A stretch of 64,000 nt of DNA from Streptomyces ruber (GCF_014648075.1 NZ_BMQK01000020.1:46666-110665); one strand, 5' to 3'; numbered from the stretch's first letter, positions 18,223 to 27,134 are shown. Translations and numbers: made by a program. The notes: a model not told the origin generated them from the sequence alone.

Positions 18223-19274
18223 TCAGGCGATGGCGCGGGTGAGTCCCCGGATCAGCGCGCGTGCCACGAGCTCGGCGAAGCGCGTCGCACCGTACACCGA
18301 GGTGTGCGTGTTGTCACCGGTGACCCCGGTCGGATAGAGATCCTTGGACCCCTCCGCACCCAGCCCTTCCACAAGTCCTTGGCCAGGGCCGTCAGATCGA
18401 TGAGCGGTACGTTCGGCTCGGCGGCCGGGGCGCGCGTCCCGACGGGCAGGTTCGCCGCCATGACGTGCAGCGCCACGGAGTCCAGGGTGCCGTCGTGCCG
18501 GAGGCGCCGCCGGACGACGGGGGTGACGAACACGGGTTCGCCCCCGCGGGCGACGACACGCTCGGCCATCTCCGTGAGGTTGGCCCGGCACACCTCGGCG
18601 GTGGTGGACTTGCCGTTGTGCCCGAGCTGGACCAGCACGGGATCACCGCGCTGGATCCTGGCCTCCACCGCGTCGAAGAGCAGCGGGTCGTCCAGGAACG
18701 ACTGCGTACTGTCGCCCGGGTCCGCGTAGTCGGACACGGCGACGTCGCCGCGCAGGAACTGCGGCAGTCGTCGTCCCCAGCCGGCGTAGGGGGCACTGGT
18801 CTGGTCGCACACGGTCGAGTCGCCGACGAGGAGGACCTGCCGCGGCCGGCGGGCCGGAGTGACGCGCAGACCGGCGAGCTGAGGGGGCGCCGCCGCCGAG
18901 GTACAGGTCGGGACCGGGCGTGCCGGTGGGCCCGGTCGGCTGGCCCTCGCGCTCGCGCACGTCCACCGTGAAGGTGCGGACGACCCTCTCACCGGCGTCC
19001 GTGGCCGTCTCGGCGAGCATCGTGCGCCGCGTCTCGGCGGTGACGAGGGTGCTGCCCGCGGCGTCGCCGCCGATCACGGCCGTCACGTGGTAGGTGCCCT
19101 GGGGACGTCGAAACGGCAGACGACGGGGACATCTTCCGAGCAGTTGTCGGGGACGGACAGGTGGGGACGGTCATGCGCGTAGGCCGGAGCGGAGAGCATT
19201 CCCGCGCATGTGACAGTGGCGGTCAGCAGTGCGGTGCTGGTGACGCGTTGTCTCAGCCGGTTGCCAGAGGGCAT
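18223..19274 (-). pseudogene. SGNH hydrolase, rhamnogalacturonan acetylesterase-like, three frameshifts
   Basis: A full-length secreted esterase can be read only by changing frame three times. Frame 1 (ATG 19274, GAAGGGA upstream) gives a signal peptide and DNCSEDVPVVCRFDVP. Frame 2 (HVTAVIGGDAAGSTLV to TPGPDLYLGG) completes the N-terminal sandwich domain. Frame 1 resumes as the SGNH core: block I VLLVGDSTVCDQ and VLVQLGHNGKS. The last part (LYPTGVTGDNTHTSVYGA, the D-x-x-H block) is in a third frame. Shifts lie near 19098-19106, 18880-18891 and 18369-18380, each explained by one base. Intact, it would remove acetyl groups from pectic rhamnogalacturonan outside the cell. Either decayed or affected by sequence errors. 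Confidence 0.75.
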
Positions 19275-19845
19275 GACTGTTGTCCCTTCGAGAACGGGGG
19301 TGACCTGTGGGCTCGCGGTGCTGCGGAAGTACGCGGACAGTGTGAACGTCAGGCACGCGGGAGAAGTGATCGAGCGCAGGTTCCGCACACACGGGGACTG
19401 ACAACGCTTGACACGCACCTTCTGCTCTACCTGGGTTGCGCGCGTCACGACCCACCAGGTCCGGCGCAGCTTCCGCTCGCACTCGCTGCTGCCGCAAGTG
19501 TCGGCCTGTCGTCCGGTGCAGACGCCCGAGCGGCCCCGTCGGATCGGCCGGCGCCGCGGACCTGCACTGGCTCGACGGCGTGCCCGGCACCACCACGGGC
19601 GTCGGCTGGAAGGCGTGGCCGTTCCGTACCGGTGCAGAGCCGGCCGCTCGCATACGGAAAGGAGAAGGAGCACGATGACTGCGGCGACGCGGAGACGCAC
19701 GATCCAGGTGGGATCCCGTTCCCCGGACCGCCCGGGCCCGGCCGGGAAGCGGACGACCACGTCATGGTCGGCGTTCCGCCCCGCCAGGTCGTGTCTCGCG
19801 ACTCCCGCGGGCCGACGGGGTAGTGAAGGACCTCGCCGATGCTCG
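19275..19845. other. Non-coding or decayed stretch upstream of the methyltransferase leader
   Basis: No intact gene. On the plus strand near 19553-19630 one frame reads DLHWLDGVPGTTTGVGWKAW, which faintly recalls exo-rhamnogalacturonan lyase-like proteins and would fit the neighbouring acetylesterase relic, but it is too short to call. Confidence 0.3.
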
Positions 19846-19851
19846 TAGAAT
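19846..19851 (+). promoter_or_regulatory. Putative -10 element of the rRNA methyltransferase transcript
   Basis: TAGAAT. A start about seven bases downstream would place +1 at the GTG of the leader peptide, making it leaderless. No good -35 hexamer is visible, so activator dependence is possible. Confidence 0.35.
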
Positions 19852-19857
19852 CGGGAC

Positions 19858-19896
19858 GTGGCATTCATGAGCACCCCGCACTGCTGCTTCCTGTGA
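19858..19896 (+). CDS. Short leader peptide upstream of the 23S rRNA methyltransferase
   Basis: A 12-codon frame reading VAFMSTPHCCFL then TGA (an internal ATG at 19867 would give a 9-residue version). It is placed 13 bases before mutually exclusive hairpins and 160 bases before a rRNA methyltransferase gene. This is the layout of leader peptides on which antibiotic-stalled ribosomes switch resistance genes on. Role is inferred from position and the RNA structure. Confidence 0.45.
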   Translation: MAFMSTPHCCFL

Positions 19897-19908
19897 TCGG
19901 AAGGCGTT

Positions 19909-19979
19909 GAGGGCGATGCCGGACGGCGTCGCCCTCCTTGGCGTGCCTGCCGCGTGCACCACGCTGCCGACGCCGTCCG
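19909..19979 (+). promoter_or_regulatory. Putative attenuator with alternative hairpins
   Basis: Hairpin A: GAGGGCGA (19909-19916) pairs with TCGCCCTC (19929-19936), with an inner GCCG/CGGC stem. Competing hairpin B: CGGACGGCGTCG (19920-19931) pairs perfectly over 12 bp with CGACGCCGTCCG (19968-19979). The two share bases 19920-19931, so only one can form. A ribosome held on the leader peptide at 19858-19896 would cover sequence just before hairpin A and favour B. Confidence 0.5.
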
Positions 19980-20058
19980 CTCATCCCTGAGCAGAAGACG
20001 CTCCGAGCGCGCGTGCAGGCACGGTCCCTTCCCTTCACCCTGTGCCAGGAGTGTTTCC

Positions 20059-20937
20059 GTGCCCGTGTCGCTTCCCCCTGCCCTCGCACTCTCCCTCGAC
20101 CTGCTGCGCTGCCCGACGTGCCGCACGCGCCACCTGCGCCCCGACCGCGGCACACTGCGCTGCCCGGTGGGCCACACCTTCGACATCGCCCGCCACGGTT
20201 ACGCCGGCCTGCTGACGGGCACCCGCGCCACCAGCGGTGACGACGCGGCCATGATCCGGGCCCGGGACCGGTTCCTGTCCACCGGCGCCTACGCGCCCAT
20301 CCGCGAAGTCGCGGTGCGCCTGACGGCTGACGCCAGGTCCGGGCGGGCCACGGTCGTGGACGTGGGATGCGGCACGGGCTACTACCTGGCCGGGGTCCTC
20401 GACCGGCTGCCCGGCGCCCGTGGTCTGGGTCTGGACACATCGGTGCGCGCACTGCGCGCGGCGGCCCGCGCCCACGCCCGGGCCGCCGCGGTGGCCTGGG
20501 ACGTCTTCCGTCCCTTCCCGCTGGCCGACAGGGTGGCCGACGTCGTGCTGGACGTGTTCGCCCCGCGCAACCCGGCCGAGTTCCACCGCGTGCTGCGCCC
20601 GACCGGCCGGCTGATCGTGGTCCGTCCCACCGGGCGGCACCTGGCCGAACTGCGCGGCCGGTTGCCTGCGACGGTCTCGATCGATCCGGCCAAGGAGCAG
20701 CGCCTGCACCGGGCGCTGGACCCCTTCTTCGAGGCCGTCGTCACCGAGCAGGTGGAGTACCCCGCGACTCTCTCCGGGCCGGAGGTCCTGGACCTGGCGG
20801 CGATGACGCCGAGCGCACGCCATGTGGGCCGTACAGAGCTGGACGAGGACGGCCTCCTGCCCGACCGGGTCACCGTCTCCGTGCTGGCCACCGCCTACCG
20901 TCCTCGGCGGCCACAAGCGGGCACGTGGGGCTGCTGA
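20059..20937 (+). CDS. 23S rRNA (guanine-N1)-methyltransferase, RlmA/TlrB-like
   Basis: 292 residues. The start GTG 20059 has AGGAG seven bases upstream; a second GTG follows at 20065. The N-terminal zinc knuckle C-P-x-C ... C-P-x-G-H (LRCPTCRTRHLR, RCPVGHTFD) and the next block RHGYAGLLTGTR are diagnostic of the RlmA family. An SAM site VVDVGCGTGYYLAGVL and DVFAPRNPAEFHRVLRP follow. The family methylates N1 of G745 (RlmAI) or G748 (RlmAII/TlrB) in 23S rRNA helix 35; TlrB gives tylosin resistance in concert with A2058 methylation. It is preceded by a leader peptide and attenuator-like structure and followed by a strong terminator, so it is a single-gene unit. Confidence 0.9.
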   Translation: MPVSLPPALALSLDLLRCPTCRTRHLRPDRGTLRCPVGHTFDIARHGYAGLLTGTRATSGDDAAMIRARDRFLSTGAYAPIREVAVRLTADARSGRATVVDVGCGTGYYLAGVLDRLPGARGLGLDTSVRALRAAARAHARAAAVAWDVFRPFPLADRVADVVLDVFAPRNPAEFHRVLRPTGRLIVVRPTGRHLAELRGRLPATVSIDPAKEQRLHRALDPFFEAVVTEQVEYPATLSGPEVLDLAAMTPSARHVGRTELDEDGLLPDRVTVSVLATAYRPRRPQAGTWGC

Positions 20938-20959
20938 CCGACGATCAGTGGACACATCC

Positions 20960-20999
20960 GGCGTCCTGCCTTCCCGCGACACGAGGAAGGCAGGGCGCC
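20960..20999 (+). terminator. Terminator hairpin after the rRNA methyltransferase gene
   Basis: CCTGCCTTCC (20965-20974) pairs perfectly with GGAAGGCAGG (20985-20994) across a 10-base loop, and GGCG/CGCC extends the stem outside one mismatch. It starts 23 bases past the stop. Confidence 0.8.
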
Positions 21000-21116
21000 G
21001 GTTGGCCGACCGCCGGCGCAGCGTTGTGTCCAGTCCTGTGCTAGGTTCGGCGCGCGGACCGAGTAAAGCGATCGTTCTACTCCTTGTCGCCGCCAGTTCC
21101 CGGAGGTCCCCCTCTC

Positions 21117-21992
21117 ATGACCGGTAAGCAGCCCGTCACCGTCATAGGACTCGGACCCATGGGCCAGGCGATGGCGAACGCCTTCCTCGACAAGGGGCAC
21201 CAGGTCACCCTCTGGAATCGCACCGCGTCCCGGGCCGACGCACTGGTCGCCCGGGGTGCGGTACTCGCCGGCAGCCCTGAAGAAGCCGTCAGGGCGAACG
21301 ACCTGGTCATCCTCAGCCTGATCGACTACCAGGCCATGTACTCCGTACTGGAGACGGCTCAGGACGCCCTGGCCGGCCGGGTCTTCGTGAATCTCAGCTC
21401 GGACACTCCCGGTAAGACCCGGGACGGCGCCCGCTGGATCACCGACCGTGGCGGTATCCACATCACCGGTGGTGTCACCGTCCCGCCGTCCGGCATCGGT
21501 GATCCGGAGTCCTCGACGTACTACAGCGGTCCGCGCGAGCCCTTCGAGCGGTACAAGTCCACCCTGGAGGCGCTGACCAGCACCGACTACCGGGGCGAGG
21601 ACCCGGGGCTGGCCGCGCTGGTGTACCAGATCGGCATGGCCGTGTTCTGGACGTCCATGCTGGGCTATTGGCAGGCCATCGCCATCGGCGACGCCAACGG
21701 ACTCAAGGCCTCGGAGGTCCTGCCCAGCGCGGAGGAGACCATGGCGTCCATGCCGGGCTTCCTCTCCTTCTACGCGCAGCGCATCGACGCAGCGAATCAC
21801 GAGGGCGACGTCGACCGCCTCGCCATGGGCCTGGCCAGTGTGGAGCACGTGCTGCACACCATCGAGGACGCGGGCGTCGACACCACGCTCCAGAGCGCAG
21901 TCGTCGACCTGTTCCGCCGGGGCGTGGACGCCGGCCACGCGGCCGACAGCTTCTCCAGCCTCGTCGAGCTGATGAAGAAGAAGTCCTCGTAG
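21117..21992 (+). CDS. NAD(P)-dependent oxidoreductase, imine reductase-like
   Basis: 291 residues from ATG 21117 with GGAGG ten bases upstream. The N-terminal Rossmann domain has VIGLGPMGQAMANAFLDKGH and the beta-hydroxyacid dehydrogenase block VTLWNRTASRADALVARGA. The C-terminal helical domain (GLAALVYQIGMAVFWTSMLG, LASVEHVLHTIEDAGVDTTL) is the form found in NADPH-dependent imine reductases and reductive aminases. It should reduce a C=N or C=O bond; the physiological substrate is unknown. Single gene. Confidence 0.85.
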   Translation: MTGKQPVTVIGLGPMGQAMANAFLDKGHQVTLWNRTASRADALVARGAVLAGSPEEAVRANDLVILSLIDYQAMYSVLETAQDALAGRVFVNLSSDTPGKTRDGARWITDRGGIHITGGVTVPPSGIGDPESSTYYSGPREPFERYKSTLEALTSTDYRGEDPGLAALVYQIGMAVFWTSMLGYWQAIAIGDANGLKASEVLPSAEETMASMPGFLSFYAQRIDAANHEGDVDRLAMGLASVEHVLHTIEDAGVDTTLQSAVVDLFRRGVDAGHAADSFSSLVELMKKKSS

Positions 21993-22405
21993 ACATGTGG
22001 AGTCCGACTGGGGCTGACGAAGCCCCGCGTGTGACTGAGTGCGACTGAGTGCGACAGGTAGCGCACGGCGGGCGGCACCAGCGGATCCGAGCCCGGGGGG
22101 GGGTCCGACTCAGCTCGCGCCGGGTGAGCGGCCGCACACGGTCTGGGCGGCCGCGTACGGGGCCTTGACACGCACTTCACGCCCGTGCGCTCCGGGAGAA
22201 AGTCCCGCGCACCCTGTCCCGTGCCCCCTGTCCCGTATGGCCACCGCCACCGCCATCGCGACCGCCTCACCCTGCCCGTCCAGCCCGGCCACGCCACTGC
22301 CGACCCCGAACGCAGCCCGGCCCCAGCACTACGCCTCCGTGCGTGAGGCGCCGGCCGCGTTGCCGGTGCGGGAGGAACGGTGGTGGCGCCGCCGGGCAGG
22401 CACTC
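21993..22405. other. Intergenic stretch between convergent genes
   Basis: About 410 bases without a convincing gene. It contains a direct repeat TGCGACTGAG near 22030-22050 and a run of nine or more G at about 22097. Confidence 0.5.
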
Positions 22406-23257
22406 TCAACGGTGGTACGCGGTGGTCGCCATGTCGGTGAACGACCGGATCAACGGGTTGGTGTCGCCTTCGTTCCATGCCACCACCACTCGGCTCGGCG
22501 GCATGTCGGTCAGCGGTACCGCGGCCAGCTGCGCGGGCAGGTCGTGTCCGAGGGGGGCCAGGCCGACGGTGCCGTTCCACAGCACGGCCTGCAGGCATTC
22601 CTGGACGACGCGCACCACCGGGCCCTCGCGTGGCCTGCCGCCGTTCCAGTACGACCGCCAGAGCGGATCGGTGTCCTGCGGGAACCGGAACCAGCGGCGG
22701 TCGTCCAGGCCGGCCAGGCGCAGCCGGTCGTGGCGGGCCAGCGGATCGTCGGCGCGCACGACCACACCGACCGGATCGCTGCGCAGCTCACGCACCGTCA
22801 GGGCGGTCTCGTCGAACGGCGCCCGCGTCAGGGCGACGTCGACCAGCCCGGCGCGCAGTCCGCAGGTCGGGTCGGTCAGGTCGGTGTCGCGGATGTGGAT
22901 GTCGATGCCGGGGTGGCGTCGGCGGTAAGCGGCGGCCAGCCTGGTCGTTCCCGGATCGGTGCTGTCGCCCAGGATGCCGACGGTGAGGGTCGCGGCGCCG
23001 GCCGCCGCGCTCACGCGTGCACGGACGCGGTCGGCTTGGCCGAGCAGGGCCCGCGCCTCATCGAGCAGCACTGCGCCCACGGGGGTGAGCGTGACGCCGA
23101 CAGGCGAGCGGGCGAACAGCAGGGCACCGATCTCGGTCTCCAGCTGCTTGATCGCCCGGCTCAGCGGCGGCTGGCTCATGTGCAGTCGAGCGGCGGCCCG
23201 GCCGAAGTGGAGTTCCTCGGCGACGGCCACGAAGTAACGCAGGGTACGGAGCTCCAC
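22406..23257 (-). CDS. LysR-family transcriptional regulator
   Basis: 283 residues from GTG 23257. The N-terminal winged helix is classical: LRYFVAVAEELHFGRAAARL, SQPPLSRAIKQLETEIGALL. The effector-binding domain follows from about residue 90 (LTVGILGDSTDPGTTRLAAA). It is divergent from the cupin gene, with 80 bases between the two starts, the normal arrangement for a LysR protein that controls its neighbour and itself from the shared gap. Confidence 0.9.
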   Translation of the reverse strand: MELRTLRYFVAVAEELHFGRAAARLHMSQPPLSRAIKQLETEIGALLFARSPVGVTLTPVGAVLLDEARALLGQADRVRARVSAAAGAATLTVGILGDSTDPGTTRLAAAYRRRHPGIDIHIRDTDLTDPTCGLRAGLVDVALTRAPFDETALTVRELRSDPVGVVVRADDPLARHDRLRLAGLDDRRWFRFPQDTDPLWRSYWNGGRPREGPVVRVVQECLQAVLWNGTVGLAPLGHDLPAQLAAVPLTDMPPSRVVVAWNEGDTNPLIRSFTDMATTAYHR

Positions 23258-23337
23258 GCTGCAACGATACCCACAGGGTATCGGCGCCGCGGAATGGATC
23301 TTGGACAGCCGCAGCGCCCCGGCGATGCACTGGGAAC

Positions 23338-23874
23338 ATGACCGAGCAAGCCAAGAGCAGCAGCGAAGCGCAGGCCGCCCCCGCCGTATCGGTGGTCGGT
23401 CCCGACGACGGCGAGATGATCGTTCTGGGCGCCACGCGCATGCGTGTCCTCGAGGACGGCAGCCATACCGAGCACCGCCTCGGCATCGCCGAATCCGTCC
23501 TCGCCCCGCACACTCCCGGACCACCGCAGCACCGCCACGCCCGGCACGACGAGGGTTTCTACATCGTCTCCGGCACCGTGCGGTTCACCGTCGGGGACAA
23601 GGACTACGACGCCACCACGGGCACGCTCGTGATGGTCCCGCCCGGCGTCCCGCACACCTTCGCCAACCCGACCGGCCAACCCGCCGTCATGCTCAGCACG
23701 TTCGCCCCCGCCCTGTACGTGCAGTACTTCCGGGACCTGCAGAGCATGAGCGCCGACGGCCGGCCGCTGACGCCGCAGGCCGCCCTCCACGTGATGGGCC
23801 GCTACGCGACCGAGCCCGCCACCGACCCCTCCCGGGACCGGCCGGATGACACCGCCCGCCCGTCTCCCCTGTGA
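23338..23874 (+). CDS. Cupin-domain protein
   Basis: 178 residues. Cupin motif 1 is HRHARHDEGFYIVSGTVRFT (G-x5-H-x-H-x3,4-E-x6-G) and motif 2 is VPPGVPHTFANPTG, so a metal-binding beta-barrel is likely. A single cupin domain sits in a 180-residue protein with unstructured ends. Divergent from, and probably controlled by, the LysR regulator. Substrate unknown. Confidence 0.85.
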   Translation: MTEQAKSSSEAQAAPAVSVVGPDDGEMIVLGATRMRVLEDGSHTEHRLGIAESVLAPHTPGPPQHRHARHDEGFYIVSGTVRFTVGDKDYDATTGTLVMVPPGVPHTFANPTGQPAVMLSTFAPALYVQYFRDLQSMSADGRPLTPQAALHVMGRYATEPATDPSRDRPDDTARPSPL

Positions 23875-23997
23875 CCAGCGCAGCCGGGAGCTCCCACCTT
23901 CCACCTTCCGGGTCGCACAGACAACGGCCCGGCCTGCCCTGGGGGTTGCCCCGGGAATCGACAGGTCGCCGGCATCCGGTGACCGCGAAAAGGACTC

Positions 23998-24360
23998 ATG
24001 ACCATCGCATACTGGACCGTCGCCGGACTGCTCGCCCTCTTCTACCTGTACGCAGGCGCGGTGAAAGTGGCCCGCAGCCGAGACCGACTGCGCCCGATGA
24101 TGGCCTGGGTCGACCGCACGCCCCTGTCCGCCGTCAGAGCGCTGGGGACGGTCGAGCTACTGGGTGCGTCCGGGCTGATTCTGCCGCCGCTGACCGGCAT
24201 CGCCCCCTGGCTGGCGCTCGCCGCGGCCATCGGGTTCGTGCTCCTGCAGGCCGGCGCGGTCGCCGTCCACCTGACCGGTGAGGATCGCCAGATCACTCTC
24301 AACGTCGGGCTCATCGCCAGTACGGCCGTACTCATCTGGCTGGCCACCACCTGGCTGTGA
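23998..24360 (+). CDS. DoxX-like small membrane protein
   Basis: 120 residues with four hydrophobic helices: YWTVAGLLALFYLYAGAVKV, the segment at 45-62 (VELLGASGLILPP), WLALAAAIGFVLLQAG and VGLIASTAVLIWLATTWL. The first helix with the GAxKV end is the DoxX/DoxX-like signature. Members are inner-membrane proteins, some coupled to quinone redox or stress. Start ATG 23998 follows AAAAGGA. Confidence 0.8.
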   Translation: MTIAYWTVAGLLALFYLYAGAVKVARSRDRLRPMMAWVDRTPLSAVRALGTVELLGASGLILPPLTGIAPWLALAAAIGFVLLQAGAVAVHLTGEDRQITLNVGLIASTAVLIWLATTWL

Positions 24361-24681
24361 GCGGGCACGGTCCCCGGCCGGCGGATGCGGCCGCGCAGGC
24401 ACCGGCCCACGACCGCAACCTTGCCCCCCATATGCACCGCCGACGCCCGCCCGGGCTCCGCTCCACCGTCCGACTCCGGCACCGCCGTCCGCGCCGCGGC
24501 CCCCGCTCCCGCAGGTCGGCAGCTCGGGACGGACGGCGGACGGGAATCGCCCTCACTTCTGATTTCAGGTGGCCGGGGCCATGGCCGGGGCGGGGCTACT
24601 TCTCACCGCGACCCCGGTGCGCCCTGGGCAGGTGCGCGGGCGTCGCCCCGGTTGCGGGACCGGCGTCCAGGCGTCCCCCTG
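24361..24681. other. Intergenic stretch
   Basis: 320 bases between the DoxX gene and the DUF6233 relic. No gene recognised. Confidence 0.5.
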
Positions 24682-24849
24682 TCACCGGCCCTGCTGTTCG
24701 GGGACGCCCAGTTCGGTGGTGTCCGGGTGGCAGTGCGGGCAGGCTCTCGCGCGCTGGGCCAGTGCCCGCATCGCCTGCTCCCGTGTCACGCCTTTCGCGC
24801 GCTTGCCCGCCATGGGGCAGCCGCCCGCATGCACGTACACAGCCGTCAT
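24682..24849 (-). pseudogene. C-terminal remnant of a DUF6233 protein
   Basis: From ATG 24849 the frame reads MTAVYVHAGGCPMAGKRAKG, then TREQAMRALAQRARACPHCH, then PDTTELG. This is the C-terminal half of DUF6233, a small Streptomyces family of unknown role with a Cys/His-rich end. The N-terminal half (usually 50-60 residues with a DWxxE-type motif) is missing. At 55 residues it is probably a truncated gene, though a short functional form cannot be excluded. Confidence 0.55.
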
Positions 24850-25143
24850 GCTTAGGCTGGTGAGGCTGGACTGAGCCGTAGTGAAAAGGGAGGCGAGTGA
24901 TGCGTGAGCGTCTCGCTTCGTCGGCCCTGCCGGCTCCGGTTCGGGGGCGGGAGTCGCTGGAGCACCGCCCGATCGGTACGAACGGCTACGTGAGCACGTG
25001 GGGCGCGCCGGCGAGTGCCTGCCCGCCGCCGCAGGGCTGCTGAGGCCGACCGCTGCGCGCGGAGGTGCCGCACCGGACTCGAGGTCCGGCGTGTCGGCAC
25101 TTGCCCCTGTTCCCTTGTACCGTCCTGGAGACCTTTCTCCCCC

Positions 25144-26382
25144 ATGTCTGCTCTGATGCGGATCACCGCTGCCCTGCGCTCGGACGCGGTCAGTGGCTCG
25201 CTGCTGATCGGTGCGGCCCTGGTCGCGCTGGTCTGGGCGAACTCGCCCCTGTCGCCCTCCTACGAGGCCCTGCGCTCGTTCACCTTCGGCCCCGCTGCCC
25301 TGCACCTGCACCTGTCGGTCGAGGCGTGGGCGGCCGACGGGCTGCTGGCGGTGTTCTTCTTCATCGTCGGCAACGAGCTCAAGCACGAGCTCGTCCACGG
25401 CGAGCTGCGCGATCCGCGCCGCGCGATGCTGCCGATCCTGGCCGCCCTCGGTGGCGTCATCGTGCCCGCGCTGGTCTTCCTCGCCCTCACCGCCACCACC
25501 GGAGGAGAGGCGTCCGGCGGCTGGGGCGTCCCGATGGCCACCGACATCGCGTTCGCCCTCGCCGTCCTGGCCGTGATCGGCCGGCACCTGCCCGGCCCCT
25601 TGCGGACCTTCCTGCTCACCCTGGCCACCGTGGACGACATGGCCGCGGTGCTGGTCATCGCCATCGCCTACACCACCGGCCTGAACCTGGCCGCCCTGGC
25701 CCTGGCCGCGGCCGGCCTGGCCCTCTTCGGCTACCTGCAGAACGGCTCGGGCACGGCGGTGAAGCGGCTGCGAGCGGTGGTGCCGGGGTGGCTGCTCCTC
25801 GTCCCGCCGGCCGTGATGATCTGGGCGCTGATGCACGCCTCCGGGGTCCATGCCACCATCGCCGGCGTCGCCATGGGCCTGCTGATGCGTACCCGCACCC
25901 GCGAGGGCGAGACGACCCCGCCGTCACACCGGGCGGAGGAGCTGCTGCGGCCCGTCTCCGCCGGAATCGCACTGCCCGTCTTCGCCCTGACAGCGGCCGG
26001 CGTCCCGCTGTCCGGCGCGGGCGGCTTCTTCACCTCCACCGTCACCTGGGGCGTTCTCGCCGGTCTTCTGGCGGGCAAGTTCGCCGGCATCTTCGGCGTC
26101 TCCTGGCTGGCCGGCCGCTTCACCGGCGCCCGTCTCAGTCCCCGCATCGGCTGGCCGGACATCGCCGGCATCAGCCTGCTCGGCGGGATCGGCTTCACCG
26201 TCTCCCTGCTGGTCGCCGAGCTCTCCTACACCAGTCAGGCCCACCTCACCGACGCCAAGGGCGCCATCCTCCTGGCCTCCGCCACCGCTGCCCTGCTCGC
26301 CGCACTCGTCCTGGGCCGCCGCAACCGCCACTACCACCGCCTCGCCCGACAGCGCGGCGCACAGGAAGCGGAGCGCACCTGA
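25144..26382 (+). CDS. nhaA: Na+/H+ antiporter NhaA
   Basis: 412 residues with about twelve membrane helices. Family landmarks are all present: VWANSPLSPSYEAL, DGLLAVFFFIVGNELKHELV, PMATDIAFALAVLAVIG, and the double aspartate in LATVDDMAAVLVIAIAYT that binds the ion. The C-terminal half has LPVFALTAAGVPL and WPDIAGISLLGGIGFTVSLL. It exchanges sodium for protons across the inner membrane for pH and salt balance. Start ATG 25144; a second ATG at 25156 is possible. A hairpin terminator follows directly. Confidence 0.92.
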   Translation: MSALMRITAALRSDAVSGSLLIGAALVALVWANSPLSPSYEALRSFTFGPAALHLHLSVEAWAADGLLAVFFFIVGNELKHELVHGELRDPRRAMLPILAALGGVIVPALVFLALTATTGGEASGGWGVPMATDIAFALAVLAVIGRHLPGPLRTFLLTLATVDDMAAVLVIAIAYTTGLNLAALALAAAGLALFGYLQNGSGTAVKRLRAVVPGWLLLVPPAVMIWALMHASGVHATIAGVAMGLLMRTRTREGETTPPSHRAEELLRPVSAGIALPVFALTAAGVPLSGAGGFFTSTVTWGVLAGLLAGKFAGIFGVSWLAGRFTGARLSPRIGWPDIAGISLLGGIGFTVSLLVAELSYTSQAHLTDAKGAILLASATAALLAALVLGRRNRHYHRLARQRGAQEAERT

Positions 26383-26402
26383 CCCCGCCGGGCCCGGCAG
26401 GG
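26383..26402 (+). terminator. Terminator-like palindrome after nhaA
   Basis: A 20-base imperfect palindrome, CCCCGCCGGGCCCGGCAGGG, starts at the first base after the nhaA stop codon. Confidence 0.5.
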
Positions 26403-26685
26403 CGCATCTCCTCCTCCCACGCCGGGCGGGGCTCCTTCACTTCCCGCCGGTGACGGAGGTCGGAAGGGGCCGGTTCCTGTGGCCCCGGGCGCGACTTGGT
26501 GCGCGACCTGGGCCGCGGACCTCCTTGGTGTGCACGCGACCGCGGGTGCCGTTTCGAGGTGGCGTGGACATCACCTCGCGGGTCTGCCGGCGCAACTCGT
26601 CACGGCGCGGACAGCCGCCGCGGATCGATCCCGACTCGGCCTCTGCCTGTCCTGGCCGTGATGCACGCGCCGGACGGGGACCCGG
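26403..26685. other. Intergenic stretch between nhaA and arsI
   Basis: About 280 bases between convergent genes; no gene seen. Confidence 0.5.
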
Positions 26686-27111
26686 TTACTGCGCGGTGCC
26701 GCAGCACGCCTGCCCCGTGGTGCCGGAGCTCTTGCCGAGGGCGTCGGTGTCGGCCTTGACGACGTAGACCTCCCAGGGTTCCCGGCCGGGGCCGTGGACC
26801 CAGACCTTGTCCTGCAGGGCGTAGCAGCAGGAGGTGTCGTTCTCGGCGGCGGTGGCCAGGCCGGCGTCCTTGAGGCGGGTGGTGGCGGCGTCGACCTGCT
26901 CGGTGGTTTCGACCTCGACGCCGAGGTGGTCGAGGCGGGTGTCCTGGCCGGGCTCGCCTTCGATGAGGACGAGCTTGAGGGGCGGTTCGGTGAGAACGAA
27001 GTTGGCGTAGCCCTCGCGCCGCTTGGCCGGTTCGGTGCCGAACAGCTTGGAGTAGAAGGTGATCGAGGCTTCCAGGTCGCTGACCCGCAGGGCGAGCTGG
27101 GCACGGGACAT
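26686..27111 (-). CDS. arsI: ArsI/CadI-type VOC-fold metalloenzyme
   Basis: 141 residues from ATG 27111 with GGGAG seven bases upstream. A vicinal-oxygen-chelate fold protein: ALRVSDLEASITFYSKLFGT at the start, DHLGVEVETTEQV in the middle, and the family marker NDTSCCYALQDKVWVHGPG followed by WEVYVV. The paired cysteines bind the metalloid. ArsI enzymes break the carbon-arsenic bond of methylarsenite; CadI relatives are metal induced. The gene is divergent from arsR across a shared operator, and the C-terminal CCG tail is typical. Methylarsenite lyase activity is inferred. Confidence 0.85.
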   Translation of the reverse strand: MSRAQLALRVSDLEASITFYSKLFGTEPAKRREGYANFVLTEPPLKLVLIEGEPGQDTRLDHLGVEVETTEQVDAATTRLKDAGLATAAENDTSCCYALQDKVWVHGPGREPWEVYVVKADTDALGKSSGTTGQACCGTAQ

Positions 27112-27134
27112 GATGGACTCCCATCGGGGTTGTA

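Noticed and set aside
19553..19670. Fragment resembling exo-rhamnogalacturonan lyase-like proteins
   Set aside because: Only about 25 residues (WLDGVP ... WPFRTG) are similar; kept as a note in the intergenic entry.
22080..22110. Run of nine or more G
   Set aside because: Likely a slippage-prone or error-prone homopolymer in a non-coding gap; no function inferred.
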